NCBI RefSeq assembly: GCF_019209865.1
Contig: NZ_JAHUTT010000011.1
Span: 1-64,000 of the forward strand
Length of the DNA: 64,000 nt
Source: Shewanella sp. NIFS-20-20
Lineage (GTDB): Bacteria; Pseudomonadota; Gammaproteobacteria; Enterobacterales; Shewanellaceae
Direction of reading: 5' to 3'
Part shown: piece after piece, positions 8,216 to 17,816 of the stretch
Layout: each line of letters opens with the position of its first letter
Position numbering within the stretch: position 1 is the stretch's first letter
Program-made: the position numbers and the translations under genes
Notes under the pieces: model-generated
Told to the model about the DNA's origin: nothing
Databases searched by the model: none
What the model saw: only the letters and a program-made list of their open reading frames with translations

Positions 8216-9217
8216 ATGTTAAAAGGTACGTTTTTTTGCATCGACGCTCATACTTGTGGCAATCCGGTACGGTTGGTCAGTAGTGGCCATCCGCACTTGT
8301 TAGGCACAACCATGAGTGAAAAGCGCCAACATTTTATGCAAGATCATGATTGGATCAGGCAAGCATTGATGTTTGAGCCTCGTGGCCATGCCATGATGTC
8401 GGGCTCATTTCTCTACCCTCCTTGCAGTGAGAATGCCGACGCATCTATCTTATTTATTGAAACAAGCGGTTGCCTGCCGATGTGTGGCCACGGCACCATA
8501 GGCACCATCACCGCAGCCATAGGCGCAGGCCTTCTCACCCCGAAGACCCCAGGAACCCTGATTATTGATGTTCCTGCCGGACAAATTAACATCGACTATC
8601 AGACCCGCGATGGTAAGGTCGACTGGGTGAAAATCTATAATGTCCCCTCCTTTTTAGCCCATCAAGATGCGATGTTAGACGTGCCAGGATTGGGTCATCT
8701 TAAGGTCGATGTTGCCTACGGCGGTAACTACTATGTGATTGTAGATCCTCAGCAACACTTTCCTGGGCTGCGACATTGGAGCGCTGCAGACATTCACCGT
8801 TGGAGCCCGCTGGTTCGCGCCGCAGCGCAACAGCAATTGAGCTGCGTTCATCCTAATGATGCCTCGATTAAAGACATTAGCCATGTGTTGTGGACAGGAG
8901 ATCCAATCGCGCCAGGTTCTGATGGTGCGTGCGCCGTGTTTTATGGCGATAACGCTATCGATAGATCACCATGCGGTACGGGCACTAGTGCAAGGATGGC
9001 ACAACTTTATGCCCGCGGCTTGCTTAGCGTCGGCGACAGTTTCACCCATGAAAGTATCATCGGCAGCCAATTTATCGGCCGCATCGAAGCCTGTTCACAC
9101 GTTGGAGACTACCCTGCCATATTACCAAGTATTCAAGGCTGGGCTAAAGTCATCGGCCACAACTGTATCGTGGTTGATGATGACGACCCTTATGCACACG
9201 GCTTCCAAGTCCTATAA
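8216..9217 (+). CDS. 4-hydroxyproline 2-epimerase (proline racemase family)
   Basis: A 333-residue cytoplasmic, cofactor-independent enzyme that inverts C2 of trans-4-hydroxy-L-proline to give cis-4-hydroxy-D-proline. Both catalytic cysteines are present: Cys90 in MCGHGT and Cys253 in SPCGTGTSARMA. The second cysteine separates it from trans-3-hydroxyproline dehydratases, which have Thr there. I chose the ATG at 8216, eight bases after AAGGA; an in-frame GTG at 8210 would add two residues. It lies 18 bases after the deaminase gene in an operon. Confidence 0.92.
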   Translation: MLKGTFFCIDAHTCGNPVRLVSSGHPHLLGTTMSEKRQHFMQDHDWIRQALMFEPRGHAMMSGSFLYPPCSENADASILFIETSGCLPMCGHGTIGTITAAIGAGLLTPKTPGTLIIDVPAGQINIDYQTRDGKVDWVKIYNVPSFLAHQDAMLDVPGLGHLKVDVAYGGNYYVIVDPQQHFPGLRHWSAADIHRWSPLVRAAAQQQLSCVHPNDASIKDISHVLWTGDPIAPGSDGACAVFYGDNAIDRSPCGTGTSARMAQLYARGLLSVGDSFTHESIIGSQFIGRIEACSHVGDYPAILPSIQGWAKVIGHNCIVVDDDDPYAHGFQVL

Positions 9218-9235
9218 ATACAAGGAAACTTTTTA

Positions 9236-10774
9236 ATGACACCAACACTACTGGGACAGCATTTAATCAATGGCCAATGGCTAGGGCAAGCCACGGCTTT
9301 TACACCTATGGACCCGGCTACCAATCTGGCATTAAGCCAAAGCTTTGCCGAAGCCGATGCCGACACCATCGCCCTAGCCGTTAATGCGGCAAGTCAGGCA
9401 TTTACGACCTATCGGCGCGCATCTCCAGCAACACGCGCCACTCTGCTACAAACCATTGCCGAAGAAATTGAACTGGCGCAAGCAGATATCATCGCGATTG
9501 CCATGGTTGAAACGAGTTTGCCTCAAGCGAGATTGAGCGCTGAAACCACTCGCATCTGCGGCCAATTGCGTCTGTTTGCCCAAACGTTACTGAGTGACTA
9601 CCAACCTAGGTATATTGATAAAGGCGACGCCCACCGCCACCCCCTTCCCAAGCCTGATACCCGCCTTGGGTATCTCCCTTTGGGTCCGGTGGCGGTGTTT
9701 GGTGCATCTAATTTCCCACTGGCATTTTCTACTGCCGGTGGCGATACCGCCTCGGCATTAGCCGCCGGATGTCCGGTGATCGTTAAAGCGCATCCGGCTC
9801 ACCCAGGGACCAGCGAATGCGTGGCCAATGCGATTCTAAAAGCCCTGAGGCGCTGCCAACTCCCAGCGGGTATTTTCAGCTTACTGCAAGGACAGCAGCC
9901 GCAGTTATCCACCGCACTAGTACAACATCCAGCCGTTGCTGCCGTTGGCTTTACTGGCTCACATAAGGTTGGCCGTCTTCTCGCTGATTTATGTGCCGCC
10001 CGTGCCAACCCCATCCCATTTTACGGTGAGTTAGGTTCGAGTAACCCGCAAATCATTTTGCCGCAAGCCTTAGCACGTAAAGGAGCAACCTTGGCGCATA
10101 ACCAAGTCGAGTCCATGTTAATGGGTCATGGCCAATTCTGTACATCACCGGGGTTAGTGCTTGTGACCCAAGGCGAGGGCTTAGATAGTTATCTTCGCAC
10201 CTTAGCCGCAGACATTGCCGAGCGTCCAGCGGCCAATATGTTAACCTTGGCCATTTCACAAAGCTATCAATGGCAAGTAGAGCAGATCTTGCAGCTTAGC
10301 GGGGTTGATGTAATAGCCCAAGGCCAAGCCAATCATGCCAATCATGCCAATCACCTCATTCGTCCCTATGCCCTGCTCACCGATGCCAACAGCTTTCAAC
10401 AGCACCCGATCCTAGCTGAAGAAATTTTTGGCCCGTGTGTACTGGTGGTTATCTGCCAGTCCGAGCAAGAACGCCTCCAACTCATTGAACAATTACCCGG
10501 TCAACTCACGGCGAGTATTCATGGCGAAGATCAGGAAGTGATCCATTACCAAGAGCTCGTTGAATCCCTGTGTTATAAAGTAGGTAGGATCATGGTTAAT
10601 CAACTGCCTACCGGCGTAGAAGTCTGTCCATCAATGCAACATGGTGGCCCTTATCCAGCCAGTACAGACAGTCGCTCAACATCGGTTGGCAGCCAAGCTA
10701 TTTGGCGTTTCTTGCGCCCAATTTGCTATCAGAATTACCCTCAAGCACTCTTACCTGAGTCGTTGCGCCATTAA
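9236..10774 (+). CDS. 2,5-dioxovalerate (alpha-ketoglutaric semialdehyde) dehydrogenase
   Basis: A 512-residue aldehyde dehydrogenase with catalytic Cys302 (GQFCTSPG) and general base Glu265 (GELGSSNPQ). The spacing and the SNP-x-P context are typical of the ketoglutaric semialdehyde dehydrogenase branch. It would oxidise the deaminase product to 2-oxoglutarate and so feed hydroxyproline carbon into the TCA cycle. It is the last gene of the operon, with AAGGAAA upstream and a terminator at 10814. A tiny in-frame nine-base repeat makes NHANHANH near residue 365. Confidence 0.88.
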   Translation: MTPTLLGQHLINGQWLGQATAFTPMDPATNLALSQSFAEADADTIALAVNAASQAFTTYRRASPATRATLLQTIAEEIELAQADIIAIAMVETSLPQARLSAETTRICGQLRLFAQTLLSDYQPRYIDKGDAHRHPLPKPDTRLGYLPLGPVAVFGASNFPLAFSTAGGDTASALAAGCPVIVKAHPAHPGTSECVANAILKALRRCQLPAGIFSLLQGQQPQLSTALVQHPAVAAVGFTGSHKVGRLLADLCAARANPIPFYGELGSSNPQIILPQALARKGATLAHNQVESMLMGHGQFCTSPGLVLVTQGEGLDSYLRTLAADIAERPAANMLTLAISQSYQWQVEQILQLSGVDVIAQGQANHANHANHLIRPYALLTDANSFQQHPILAEEIFGPCVLVVICQSEQERLQLIEQLPGQLTASIHGEDQEVIHYQELVESLCYKVGRIMVNQLPTGVEVCPSMQHGGPYPASTDSRSTSVGSQAIWRFLRPICYQNYPQALLPESLRH

Positions 10775-10813
10775 GCCATAAACATCACTAACCCATAGGT
10801 GGCACGCCATTAA

Positions 10814-10846
10814 GGGAAGCTGTCTCAAGGCAGTTTCCCTTTATTT
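10814..10846 (+). terminator. Terminator of the hydroxyproline operon
   Basis: An 11-bp stem (10814-10824 with 10829-10839, two G-T pairs), TCAA loop, then a T-rich run. It lies 40 bases after the dehydrogenase stop. Confidence 0.8.
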
Positions 10847-10862
10847 ATGAATCAACAAAGAG

Positions 10863-10879
10863 TAATCTGTTACAGATTA
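10863..10879. promoter_or_regulatory. Inverted repeat upstream of the GntR-type regulator
   Basis: TAATCTG and CAGATTA face each other across TTA, 29 bases upstream of the regulator ATG. It could be an autoregulatory operator. It differs from the palindrome at 7236, so a different protein may bind. Confidence 0.4.
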
Positions 10880-10908
10880 TTACTACAAAAATTGGCAAAA
10901 AAAACAAC

Positions 10909-11583
10909 ATGAGTCGAACGACACCTATCGTCCACAAAACCCGCACTCAGGTAGTAGTAGAAGTACTGAGAGAGAAAATTCTGTCTGGGGATATTGGCGC
11001 TGGCGAACCGTTACGCCAAAGTGCACTGGCTGAAGAACTCAATGTCAGTCGGATACCTATTCGTGAAGCCTTGGTGCAATTAGAGGCCGAGGGTTTGGTA
11101 AAATTTGAAGCCCATAAAGGCGCGACTGCCACTGAATTATCGGTGACGCAAGCGAAAGAACTGTTTGAACTGAGAGCCTTAATCGAAACTGAATTACTTG
11201 CCAAAGCGATTCCAAACATTCAAGATGACGACCTGAAACAGGCCGAACAAGTGCTTAATCAACTAGAGTCAGCCTTTAAAACTGAAGATGCAGTGGGCAG
11301 TTGGAGTGAACTAAACACTCAATTTCATACCTGTCTGTATCAGCCAGCCAACCGACCTCACACCTTGGATGTGGTCCACGGACTAAATACCAACTGTGAT
11401 CGCTACATTCGATTACAGTTATTGTTGACTGGCGGTATTCCCCAAGCAGAACAAGATCATCGAGATTTGCTTGAATTTTGTAGAACCAAACAAACCGATA
11501 AAGCGGTTAAGCTATTAAGAAATCATATCTTACATGCGGCCAATGCCATCAGTGAATTAGTTGAACAACAAACCAACAACTAA
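10909..11583 (+). CDS. GntR-family (FCD subfamily) transcriptional regulator
   Basis: A 224-residue repressor-type protein. Residues about 10-75 form the winged helix-turn-helix (EVLREKILSGDIGAGEPL, LAEELNVSRIPIREAL). Residues about 85-215 form the all-helical FCD ligand domain with its conserved LRALIE and FH segments. It follows the hydroxyproline operon in the same direction after a terminator, so it probably has its own promoter. By context it should control that operon through the palindrome at 7236-7247. The inducer is inferred, not shown. Confidence 0.85.
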   Translation: MSRTTPIVHKTRTQVVVEVLREKILSGDIGAGEPLRQSALAEELNVSRIPIREALVQLEAEGLVKFEAHKGATATELSVTQAKELFELRALIETELLAKAIPNIQDDDLKQAEQVLNQLESAFKTEDAVGSWSELNTQFHTCLYQPANRPHTLDVVHGLNTNCDRYIRLQLLLTGGIPQAEQDHRDLLEFCRTKQTDKAVKLLRNHILHAANAISELVEQQTNN

Positions 11584-11661
11584 ATTCTCCTTGCAGGACA
11601 TGTGTTTTAGGCACCACGTTATTGGTCTGGGCGAAATAAGCCCACCACGAGAGAATATACC

Positions 11662-12735
11662 ATGCAGTACGCAACAATTACCGGCTGGGGCAAGTGTCTG
11701 CCTCCTGCGATATTAACCAACCATGATCTCGCCACTTTTATCGAAACGTCAGATGAGTGGATCCGTCCTCGTACCGGCATTTCCCAGCGTCATATTAGTC
11801 ATGTCAATACCTCTGAGTTAGCCTCGGTAGCGGCTAAACGAGCCTTAGCGGCCGCTGGGTTAGATGCCAGTCAAATTGACATGATTATTCTTGCTACCGC
11901 CAGTCCCGATACCTTGATACCGAACATTGCCTCGACAGTACAAGCGAATATTGGTGCTCAATGTGCGGCCTTTGATATTAACGCGGCTTGCTGTGGTTTT
12001 CTTTATGGCATGGGGTTAGCTAATGCACAAATCCAAAGTGGCCAATGCCAGCGAGTATTAGTGATTGGGGCCGAGCGATTGAGTTTCTATTTAGACTGGT
12101 CGCGTCGGGAAACCGCGGTTCTATTTGGTGATGGAGCTGGCGCCGTGATCCTCGAAGCCACCGACACCAAACAGGGTGTTTTAGCTTATGAGCTCAACAA
12201 CGATCCTAGCTGCCGCGAAATTTTAAGTGCCGGTTTTGGCACTAAAATGGATAGGTTCGATGCCGATTCTTTGGATTTCTTCATTCAATTTGATGGCCAA
12301 GAAATCTTTAAGCGCGCGATCCGGGGCATGGGGCAGTTAAGTAAGAAGGTCTTGGAAAAAACGGGGACGAATAAAGATGACATCGATTTGGTAATTCCCC
12401 ACCAAGCCAATGAGCGCATCATTGATACCTTAGTTAGCCGAATGAAAATTGATAAAAGTAAAGCCTTTATCAACATTGCTAATTATGGCAATACTTCAGC
12501 AGCAACGATTCCGATTGCCATCTGTGATGCCTTGGAGCAAGGACGGATCAACGCCGGAGACACCATTTTATCCTGTGCTTTTGGCGCTGGATTAACCTCA
12601 GCCGCCATGCTACTCAAGTGGGGGGATAGAGTGACTCCTATCGCGGAGTCTGATGCCGAGTTACCCCCTTGCGACAGCACTGGACTTGAATTAGTCAAAC
12701 GAGCCGCAGATTACTTCTTAAGTAAAGCACAATAG
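11662..12735 (+). CDS. Beta-ketoacyl-ACP synthase III-like protein
   Basis: A 357-residue thiolase-fold condensing enzyme with the FabH triad Cys110 (NAACCGF), His247 (IPHQAN) and Asn277 (NYGNTSAA). FabH starts fatty-acid synthesis from acetyl-CoA and malonyl-ACP. This copy stands alone, away from a fab cluster, and is longer than E. coli FabH (317), so it may be a second paralogue with a different acyl preference. The start at 11662 has a weak upstream GAGAG. Assignment to the family is firm, the substrate is open. Confidence 0.82.
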   Translation: MQYATITGWGKCLPPAILTNHDLATFIETSDEWIRPRTGISQRHISHVNTSELASVAAKRALAAAGLDASQIDMIILATASPDTLIPNIASTVQANIGAQCAAFDINAACCGFLYGMGLANAQIQSGQCQRVLVIGAERLSFYLDWSRRETAVLFGDGAGAVILEATDTKQGVLAYELNNDPSCREILSAGFGTKMDRFDADSLDFFIQFDGQEIFKRAIRGMGQLSKKVLEKTGTNKDDIDLVIPHQANERIIDTLVSRMKIDKSKAFINIANYGNTSAATIPIAICDALEQGRINAGDTILSCAFGAGLTSAAMLLKWGDRVTPIAESDAELPPCDSTGLELVKRAADYFLSKAQ

Positions 12736-12747
12736 GCTGTTGGCCTC

Positions 12748-12785
12748 CCTCACCTGATCAGACGTAAGTCGAACTTCAGGTGAGG
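12748..12785. repeat. Inverted repeat between the FabH-like gene and the DUF1415 gene
   Basis: CCTCACCTGA and TCAGGTGAGG (10/10) flank an 18-base loop that itself has GAC-GTAA-GTC. A second small hairpin, GCCTC/GAGGC, follows at 12805-12820. No run of T follows the main stem, so it is not a clear terminator. Function unknown. Confidence 0.4.
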
Positions 12786-12850
12786 AAGGTGAGCGATAGC
12801 CTGCGCCTCTTTGCCGAGGCCACCTCTTCTTATTCATTGACGAGACCAAC

Positions 12851-13417
12851 ATGTCAGAGCCAAACGACGTCATTATTCACACCGATAACTGGGTAAAGCG
12901 GGTTATCATGAAATACAATATTTGTCCGTTTGCTCGGCGCGAAGTCGAACGCAATGCCATGCGTTATCGCGTGGTGGAAGATACCAAGTTTAAAGCGGTA
13001 CTCAAGCAATTAATTGATGAGTGTCAGTACTTGGATCAACATGAGAATTTAGAAACGTCACTGTTTATTCTTCCTCGAGGTTTTGAAGATTTCTATACCT
13101 ACTTGGATTTAGTCGATGCCGCTACTGACTGCCTAGCAGAACAAGGCTATGAAGGCATTTACCAGCTGGCGAGTTTTCATCCGGACTATTGTTTCGAAGG
13201 TGACGATGAACAGGCCGCGGCCAATTATACCAATCGAGCCCCCTACCCAACGTTACATATCATTCGCGAAGCGAGTCTAGAAAAAGCCCTCGCCGGTTAT
13301 CTTGAACCAGAATCCATCCCACAACGCAACATTGGCTTTTGCGAACGTAAAGGGGCTGAATTCTTCCGCGACTTATTAGCTCAGTGCAAAAAGGACGGAC
13401 CCCAAGGCCGTCACTAA
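12851..13417 (+). CDS. DUF1415 family protein
   Basis: A 188-residue soluble protein recognised by the conserved start WVKRVIMKYNICPFA, the FEDFYTYLDL segment and the ending motif HPDYCF...YPTLHIIRE. The family is widespread in proteobacteria without an assigned function. Conserved Cys and His residues could bind a metal, which is a guess. It converges with ycfP; a hairpin at 13421-13441 separates them. Confidence 0.82.
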   Translation: MSEPNDVIIHTDNWVKRVIMKYNICPFARREVERNAMRYRVVEDTKFKAVLKQLIDECQYLDQHENLETSLFILPRGFEDFYTYLDLVDAATDCLAEQGYEGIYQLASFHPDYCFEGDDEQAAANYTNRAPYPTLHIIREASLEKALAGYLEPESIPQRNIGFCERKGAEFFRDLLAQCKKDGPQGRH

Positions 13418-13420
13418 CTC

Positions 13421-13441
13421 AAGCCACTGCCCTAGTGGCTT
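13421..13441. terminator. Hairpin between convergent DUF1415 and ycfP genes
   Basis: AAGCCACT pairs with AGTGGCTT across a 5-base loop, overlapping the ycfP stop codon. T-runs are short, so termination strength is uncertain. Confidence 0.4.
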
Positions 13442-13982
13442 ACATAGCGTGATAAAACGCTTTTATTTGAGCTAACCAAGGCGCTAGATGGCTAAACTTG
13501 TGGCTTTGCTCTTCATCGAAATGAATGTCGTAATACGGGTTGAGACAAGTCTCAATAGCTGCCACATCAAGGCATTCATCTTTTCTCGATAATATCACCA
13601 GTGAGCGCCGCTGATTTTTAGCACGAAAGTCAGTCACGCATTTGGTGGCGATGTCTTGATATTCTTCAGCACGGTCTATTTGCCCCTGCATCGTGCGTTC
13701 AGGCCATAAATTGGGGTTAATCATCACACTACAACCGCCAACTAAGAAGGCCAATCGCTCAGCCCAGTAACCGCCGAGTCCCACGCCAATAAATAATGCG
13801 TTAGCATTCGGTTCGACAGCCAATTGCCTTGCAATATCATTAAGTAGTTGCTGCATATCGAGTTTGGGATGCATGGCTGAATAACTCAATAATCGCACAT
13901 CAGCATCGATAAATTGTAACTGACGCATTTTGTCGTGATTACCGGGACTGGTCGCATCAAAGCCGTGTAAGTAAAAAATCAT
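13440..13982 (-). CDS. ycfP: YcfP/YqiA-family alpha/beta hydrolase-fold protein
   Basis: A 180-residue small esterase-like protein. It begins [18 protein letters not shown] and has the nucleophile-elbow region [11 protein letters not shown], where the usual GxSxG serine is replaced by Gly, as is common in the YcfP branch. The ATG at 13982 has GGAG eight bases upstream; a longer frame to 14000 overlaps nagZ's end. It is downstream of nagZ by 14 bases, the same pair as in E. coli. No reaction is established for this branch. Confidence 0.82.
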   Translation of the reverse strand: MIFYLHGFDATSPGNHDKMRQLQFIDADVRLLSYSAMHPKLDMQQLLNDIARQLAVEPNANALFIGVGLGGYWAERLAFLVGGCSVMINPNLWPERTMQGQIDRAEEYQDIATKCVTDFRAKNQRRSLVILSRKDECLDVAAIETCLNPYYDIHFDEEQSHKFSHLAPWLAQIKAFYHAM

Positions 13983-13996
13983 AGGCGCTCCGTGTA

Positions 13997-15013
13997 TCAA
14001 ACATTACTGACGATATGTTGTGCAATCGCCACCGCATCATGCCAACGTTTATCTTGCTCTAAGGCAATGGCTACTTGCGCTTTATTCGCCAACAAGCGCG
14101 TTGCCACTGATGGTTGCGAAAACGCAGGCCATAAAAACTCAGGATCAAGTACACTCGCGACGCCGGCCGGATCATTACATAGTAATGCCATATCACACCC
14201 GGCAGTTAAAGCAGCATTAACCCGCGCTCGATAGTCACCGGCCACCGTTGCCCCTTTCATGCCCAAGTCATCGGAGAAAATCACCCCGTTAAATTCAAGT
14301 TCTTGCTTTAAAATCTGCTGTAACCAAATGCGTGAAAAGCCTGCAGGTTGCTTATCTACTTGCGGGTAAATCACATGTGCAGGCATCACCCCTTGCAATT
14401 TATCTTTACGCATCAGCGACTGAAACGGAATTAAATCATGCGCGCGGATAGCGTCAGCTGACCGCTCATCGACTGGCATGGCGATATGCGAGTCGGCGGC
14501 AACACTGCCATGGCCGGGGAAATGTTTGCCTACCGCGGCCATCCCAGCACTCTGCATGCCGTCAATAAAAGACTCGGCTAAACGTGCCACCATGGCTGGG
14601 TCATCACTGAAACTGCGGCTACCAATTACCTCACTGATGCCATTGAGATCAAGCACGGGGGCAAAACTTAAATCAATATCGATAGAGACTAACTCGATCG
14701 CCATTAAAAAACCTAGTTCCCGCGCCCAATCGCAGGCTTGTTGAGGATCTTTGGCGACGCGAAGCACGCTACCCATTGCCGGTATGGCAGTAAAGCCTTC
14801 TCGAAAGCGTTGCACACGCCCACCCTCTTGATCGACGGCAATTAAGATCTCTGGCCGACACCGGCGTACACTGGCTATCAACTGCGCTAATTGGGAGCGA
14901 TCTTGGTAATTTCTACTAAAAAGGATCAAACCGCCTACGGCTGGGTGCGCTAATTGCTCTGCCTCTAAAGGACTCAATGCCAGTCCTTGCAGATCCATCA
15001 TTAAATAGCTCAT
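13997..15013 (-). CDS. nagZ: Beta-N-acetylhexosaminidase NagZ
   Basis: A cytoplasmic glycoside hydrolase family 3 enzyme of 338 residues that removes GlcNAc from anhydro-muropeptides during cell-wall recycling, generating the signal for AmpC induction in many gammaproteobacteria. The flexible-loop motif [14 protein letters not shown] carries the His/Asp acid-base pair, and [11 protein letters not shown] carries the nucleophile Asp. Length matches the single-domain NagZ type. It forms an operon with ycfP. Confidence 0.95.
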   Translation of the reverse strand: MSYLMMDLQGLALSPLEAEQLAHPAVGGLILFSRNYQDRSQLAQLIASVRRCRPEILIAVDQEGGRVQRFREGFTAIPAMGSVLRVAKDPQQACDWARELGFLMAIELVSIDIDLSFAPVLDLNGISEVIGSRSFSDDPAMVARLAESFIDGMQSAGMAAVGKHFPGHGSVAADSHIAMPVDERSADAIRAHDLIPFQSLMRKDKLQGVMPAHVIYPQVDKQPAGFSRIWLQQILKQELEFNGVIFSDDLGMKGATVAGDYRARVNAALTAGCDMALLCNDPAGVASVLDPEFLWPAFSQPSVATRLLANKAQVAIALEQDKRWHDAVAIAQHIVSNV

Positions 15014-15238
15014 CTCAAATCCATCTATATTTTCGTTGGCTGTAGTCTGCCATAAAACCTAGCCTACTGTAGAGCAGGGATTAAGGGCTTGTTTGATAAA
15101 ATTTGATAACGGTAATCACAAGGATAAGAAAATCTCATGAATTGTTCTGACTCACTCTGTGGGATACTGACTTAATTAACGTCTTAATGACAAGGTGGCT
15201 ATAATTTATTAGCCAGAAATTACATCAAGGTAATGGTT

Positions 15239-16615
15239 ATGATCAGTGTTTTTGACATGTTTAAGATTGGGATTGGCCCATCTAGCTCACACACCGTGGG
15301 CCCGATGAAAGCCGCCAAAACGTTCATCGAAGGGCTAGTCAGCCAAGGACTCCTAGAACAGGTCGACGAGTTACGATCGGAACTGTTTGGATCTTTAGGT
15401 CAAACAGGTAAGGGCCACGGTACAGGCAAAGCCGTGATTTTAGGCTTGCTCGGTGAAGAACCCCACCTTGTGAATACCGATAATATCGATGCCATGCTGG
15501 CATTGGTAGAACAAGAACAAAAACTCACACTCAGCAATGGCCATATTGTTAACTTTACTCGTCAAGATGGCATAACTTACCATAGACGCAAAACCTTACC
15601 CGCACATGCCAATGCCATGACCTTGTATGCCTACCAAGCTGGGCAATGTATCGCCCAGCGCACCTATTATTCTGTTGGCGGCGGGTTTGTGCTTGATCAA
15701 GATGAAATATTGGCCACCGATGCCTCGCCAGCCACGCCAATTACTGCCGCACCCTATGACTTCAATAGTGCGCTTGAGCTAGTCTCAATGTGTAATAACA
15801 ATGGCTTAAGCATTGCCTCATTAATGATGCAAAATGAATTAAGTGTTCACAATGAAGGTGCCATTGATGCCCAGTTATGGGCCATTTGGCAAACTATGAA
15901 AGATTGTGTCAATAAAGGCTATTCCAAAGAGGGATTGTTACCCGGTGGCTTAAAATTAAGAAGACGCGCCCCTTCTTTGTATCGGCGCTTAAAAGCCGAA
16001 GGTCGTAACAATATCGATCCCCTAACCGCGATGGATTGGGTTGATCTGTTTGCCTTATCAGTGAATGAGCAAAATGCCGCGGGCGATCGCGTGGTGACAG
16101 CCCCAACAAACGGTGCTGCGGGGATTATTCCGGCGGTATTATGTTATTACGATATGTTTGTTGAAGAAGTCGACCAAGATATATGTAATCGTTTTCTGTT
16201 AACCGCTGCCGCCATTGGTATTCTCTATAAGAAAAACGCTTCTATTTCTGGCGCGGAAGTGGGCTGCCAGGGAGAAGTTGGAGTCGCGTGCTCTATGGCC
16301 GCTGGCGCATTAACCGCCATCATGGGTGGCACAGTTGAGCAGGTAGAAAACGCCGCTGAAATAGGTATGGAACATAACTTAGGCCTCACCTGTGATCCTG
16401 TCGGCGGCTTAGTCCAAGTGCCATGTATTGAACGCAATGCCATGGGTGCAGTGAAAGCCATCAACGCCTCGCGAATGGCATTACGTGGCGATGGCAATCA
16501 CAAAGTCAGTTTAGATAAAGTCATCAAAACCATGATGGATACTGGCCGAGACATGGGCAGCAAATATAAAGAAACGGCTAAGGGGGGCTTAGCCGTGAAT
16601 ATTGTTGAGTGTTAA
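15239..16615 (+). CDS. sdaA: L-serine dehydratase
   Basis: A 458-residue iron-sulfur L-serine ammonia-lyase converting serine to pyruvate and ammonia. The start MISVFDMFKIGIGPSSSHTVGPM is diagnostic. Cysteines in the C-terminal half (VGCQGEVGVACSMAAG, GLTCDPVGG) are the cluster ligands of this family. I use the ATG at 15239, with AAGG eight bases upstream, giving the E. coli-like start; the frame is open to 15233. A TATAAT at 15200-15205 is a possible -10. Its stop abuts the stop of the convergent cysB-type gene with no base between. Confidence 0.95.
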   Translation: MISVFDMFKIGIGPSSSHTVGPMKAAKTFIEGLVSQGLLEQVDELRSELFGSLGQTGKGHGTGKAVILGLLGEEPHLVNTDNIDAMLALVEQEQKLTLSNGHIVNFTRQDGITYHRRKTLPAHANAMTLYAYQAGQCIAQRTYYSVGGGFVLDQDEILATDASPATPITAAPYDFNSALELVSMCNNNGLSIASLMMQNELSVHNEGAIDAQLWAIWQTMKDCVNKGYSKEGLLPGGLKLRRRAPSLYRRLKAEGRNNIDPLTAMDWVDLFALSVNEQNAAGDRVVTAPTNGAAGIIPAVLCYYDMFVEEVDQDICNRFLLTAAAIGILYKKNASISGAEVGCQGEVGVACSMAAGALTAIMGGTVEQVENAAEIGMEHNLGLTCDPVGGLVQVPCIERNAMGAVKAINASRMALRGDGNHKVSLDKVIKTMMDTGRDMGSKYKETAKGGLAVNIVEC

Positions 16616-17590
16616 CTAACGCACTGGCAAAGGGATATCAGCCACGATGCGGTCAATCAAGTGCTGTTCTTTTTGGAGTGTAATTTGTTCAATTTGTTCT
16701 CGACTAAGATGTGGCGCAACTGCGTGAATAAAATCAAGCAAATAGCGCCGTAAAAAACTGCCACGACGAAAACCAATACGTGTGATGCTCGCCTTGAACA
16801 AATGGCTAGCATCACGCACGACAAACTCGCTATCCACTGACTTATCAATCGCCATCGTCGCCACAATTCCCACTCCTAACCCCATCGCCACGTAAGTGTT
16901 AACCACATCGGCACTGATCGCCGTGAAAGCTACCCGCGGATTTAAGCCTGCTTGTTCAAAGGCCATATCGATGGGGGATTTACCCACACCGCTGCCCAAA
17001 TAGGTTAACAATGGAAACTCAGCCAACTTAGCTAAGGTCAATTGTGGTGCTCTCGCTAAGGGGTGCGTGGCGGGCACGACTATGCTGTAGTTGCACAAGT
17101 AGCAAGGTAATAACAATAACTCCGCAATCACAGGTAAAGGGTGGTCGGTGATCACAAAATCCACGTCGCCTTGGATCACTTTGTCTTCAATATAGGCGCC
17201 ACTCCCTTGATGCATATCAAGACAGACCTTGGGATACTGGCTTAGAAAAGGTTTGATCACCTGCGGCAAGGCATAACGCGCCAAAGTCTCGGTGGTGGCA
17301 AGGCGTAAATGCCCCTGATCTGGGCAAGTAAACTCGTGGGCAACGCTTTTTATGCAATCGACTTTATTGAGAATATCATTGGCAATCGCAATCACCTGCT
17401 CTCCGGCTTCAGTCACATGCGTCAAGTGTTTACCACTTCGCTGAAATATTTGAATACCCAGCTCATCTTCAAGCATACGCACTTGCTTGCTAACCCCAGG
17501 TTGCGAGGTATACAGCGCGTCAGCCGTAGCCGACACATTGAGGTTATGATTTACAACTTCGGCGATATATCTAAGCTGTTGCAATTTCAT
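16616..17590 (-). CDS. cysB: CysB-type LysR-family regulator
   Basis: A 324-residue LysR regulator, the exact E. coli CysB length. The N-terminal helix-turn-helix (NVSATADALYTSQPGVSKQVRMLEDELG) and the effector domain with HQGSGAYIEDKVIQGDVDFVITDH are CysB-like. CysB activates sulfate assimilation genes with N-acetylserine as inducer. cysB beside topA is also the E. coli arrangement; here one unknown gene lies between. I moved the start to 17590 (MKLQQLRYI). Confidence 0.9.
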   Translation of the reverse strand: MKLQQLRYIAEVVNHNLNVSATADALYTSQPGVSKQVRMLEDELGIQIFQRSGKHLTHVTEAGEQVIAIANDILNKVDCIKSVAHEFTCPDQGHLRLATTETLARYALPQVIKPFLSQYPKVCLDMHQGSGAYIEDKVIQGDVDFVITDHPLPVIAELLLLPCYLCNYSIVVPATHPLARAPQLTLAKLAEFPLLTYLGSGVGKSPIDMAFEQAGLNPRVAFTAISADVVNTYVAMGLGVGIVATMAIDKSVDSEFVVRDASHLFKASITRIGFRRGSFLRRYLLDFIHAVAPHLSREQIEQITLQKEQHLIDRIVADIPLPVR

Positions 17591-17816
17591 GTTGGTTATC
17601 CTGACCACTAACTTCCTACGAAGACCCGCAGACGTCTTTCCTGACTGAATACCTATAATTATTAGTTTTAATAGTGCAGATTACCAAACCAAAGCGGAAT
17701 AAATAATATGATTTACCTGTCGAGCGCGACACAATCGTAAAGCTAGACTAAGATAACTATGCTAGTTGTTTGATTTAATGTAGCATTGTCTCAATTCTTA
17801 ACTTAATGGATTACCT

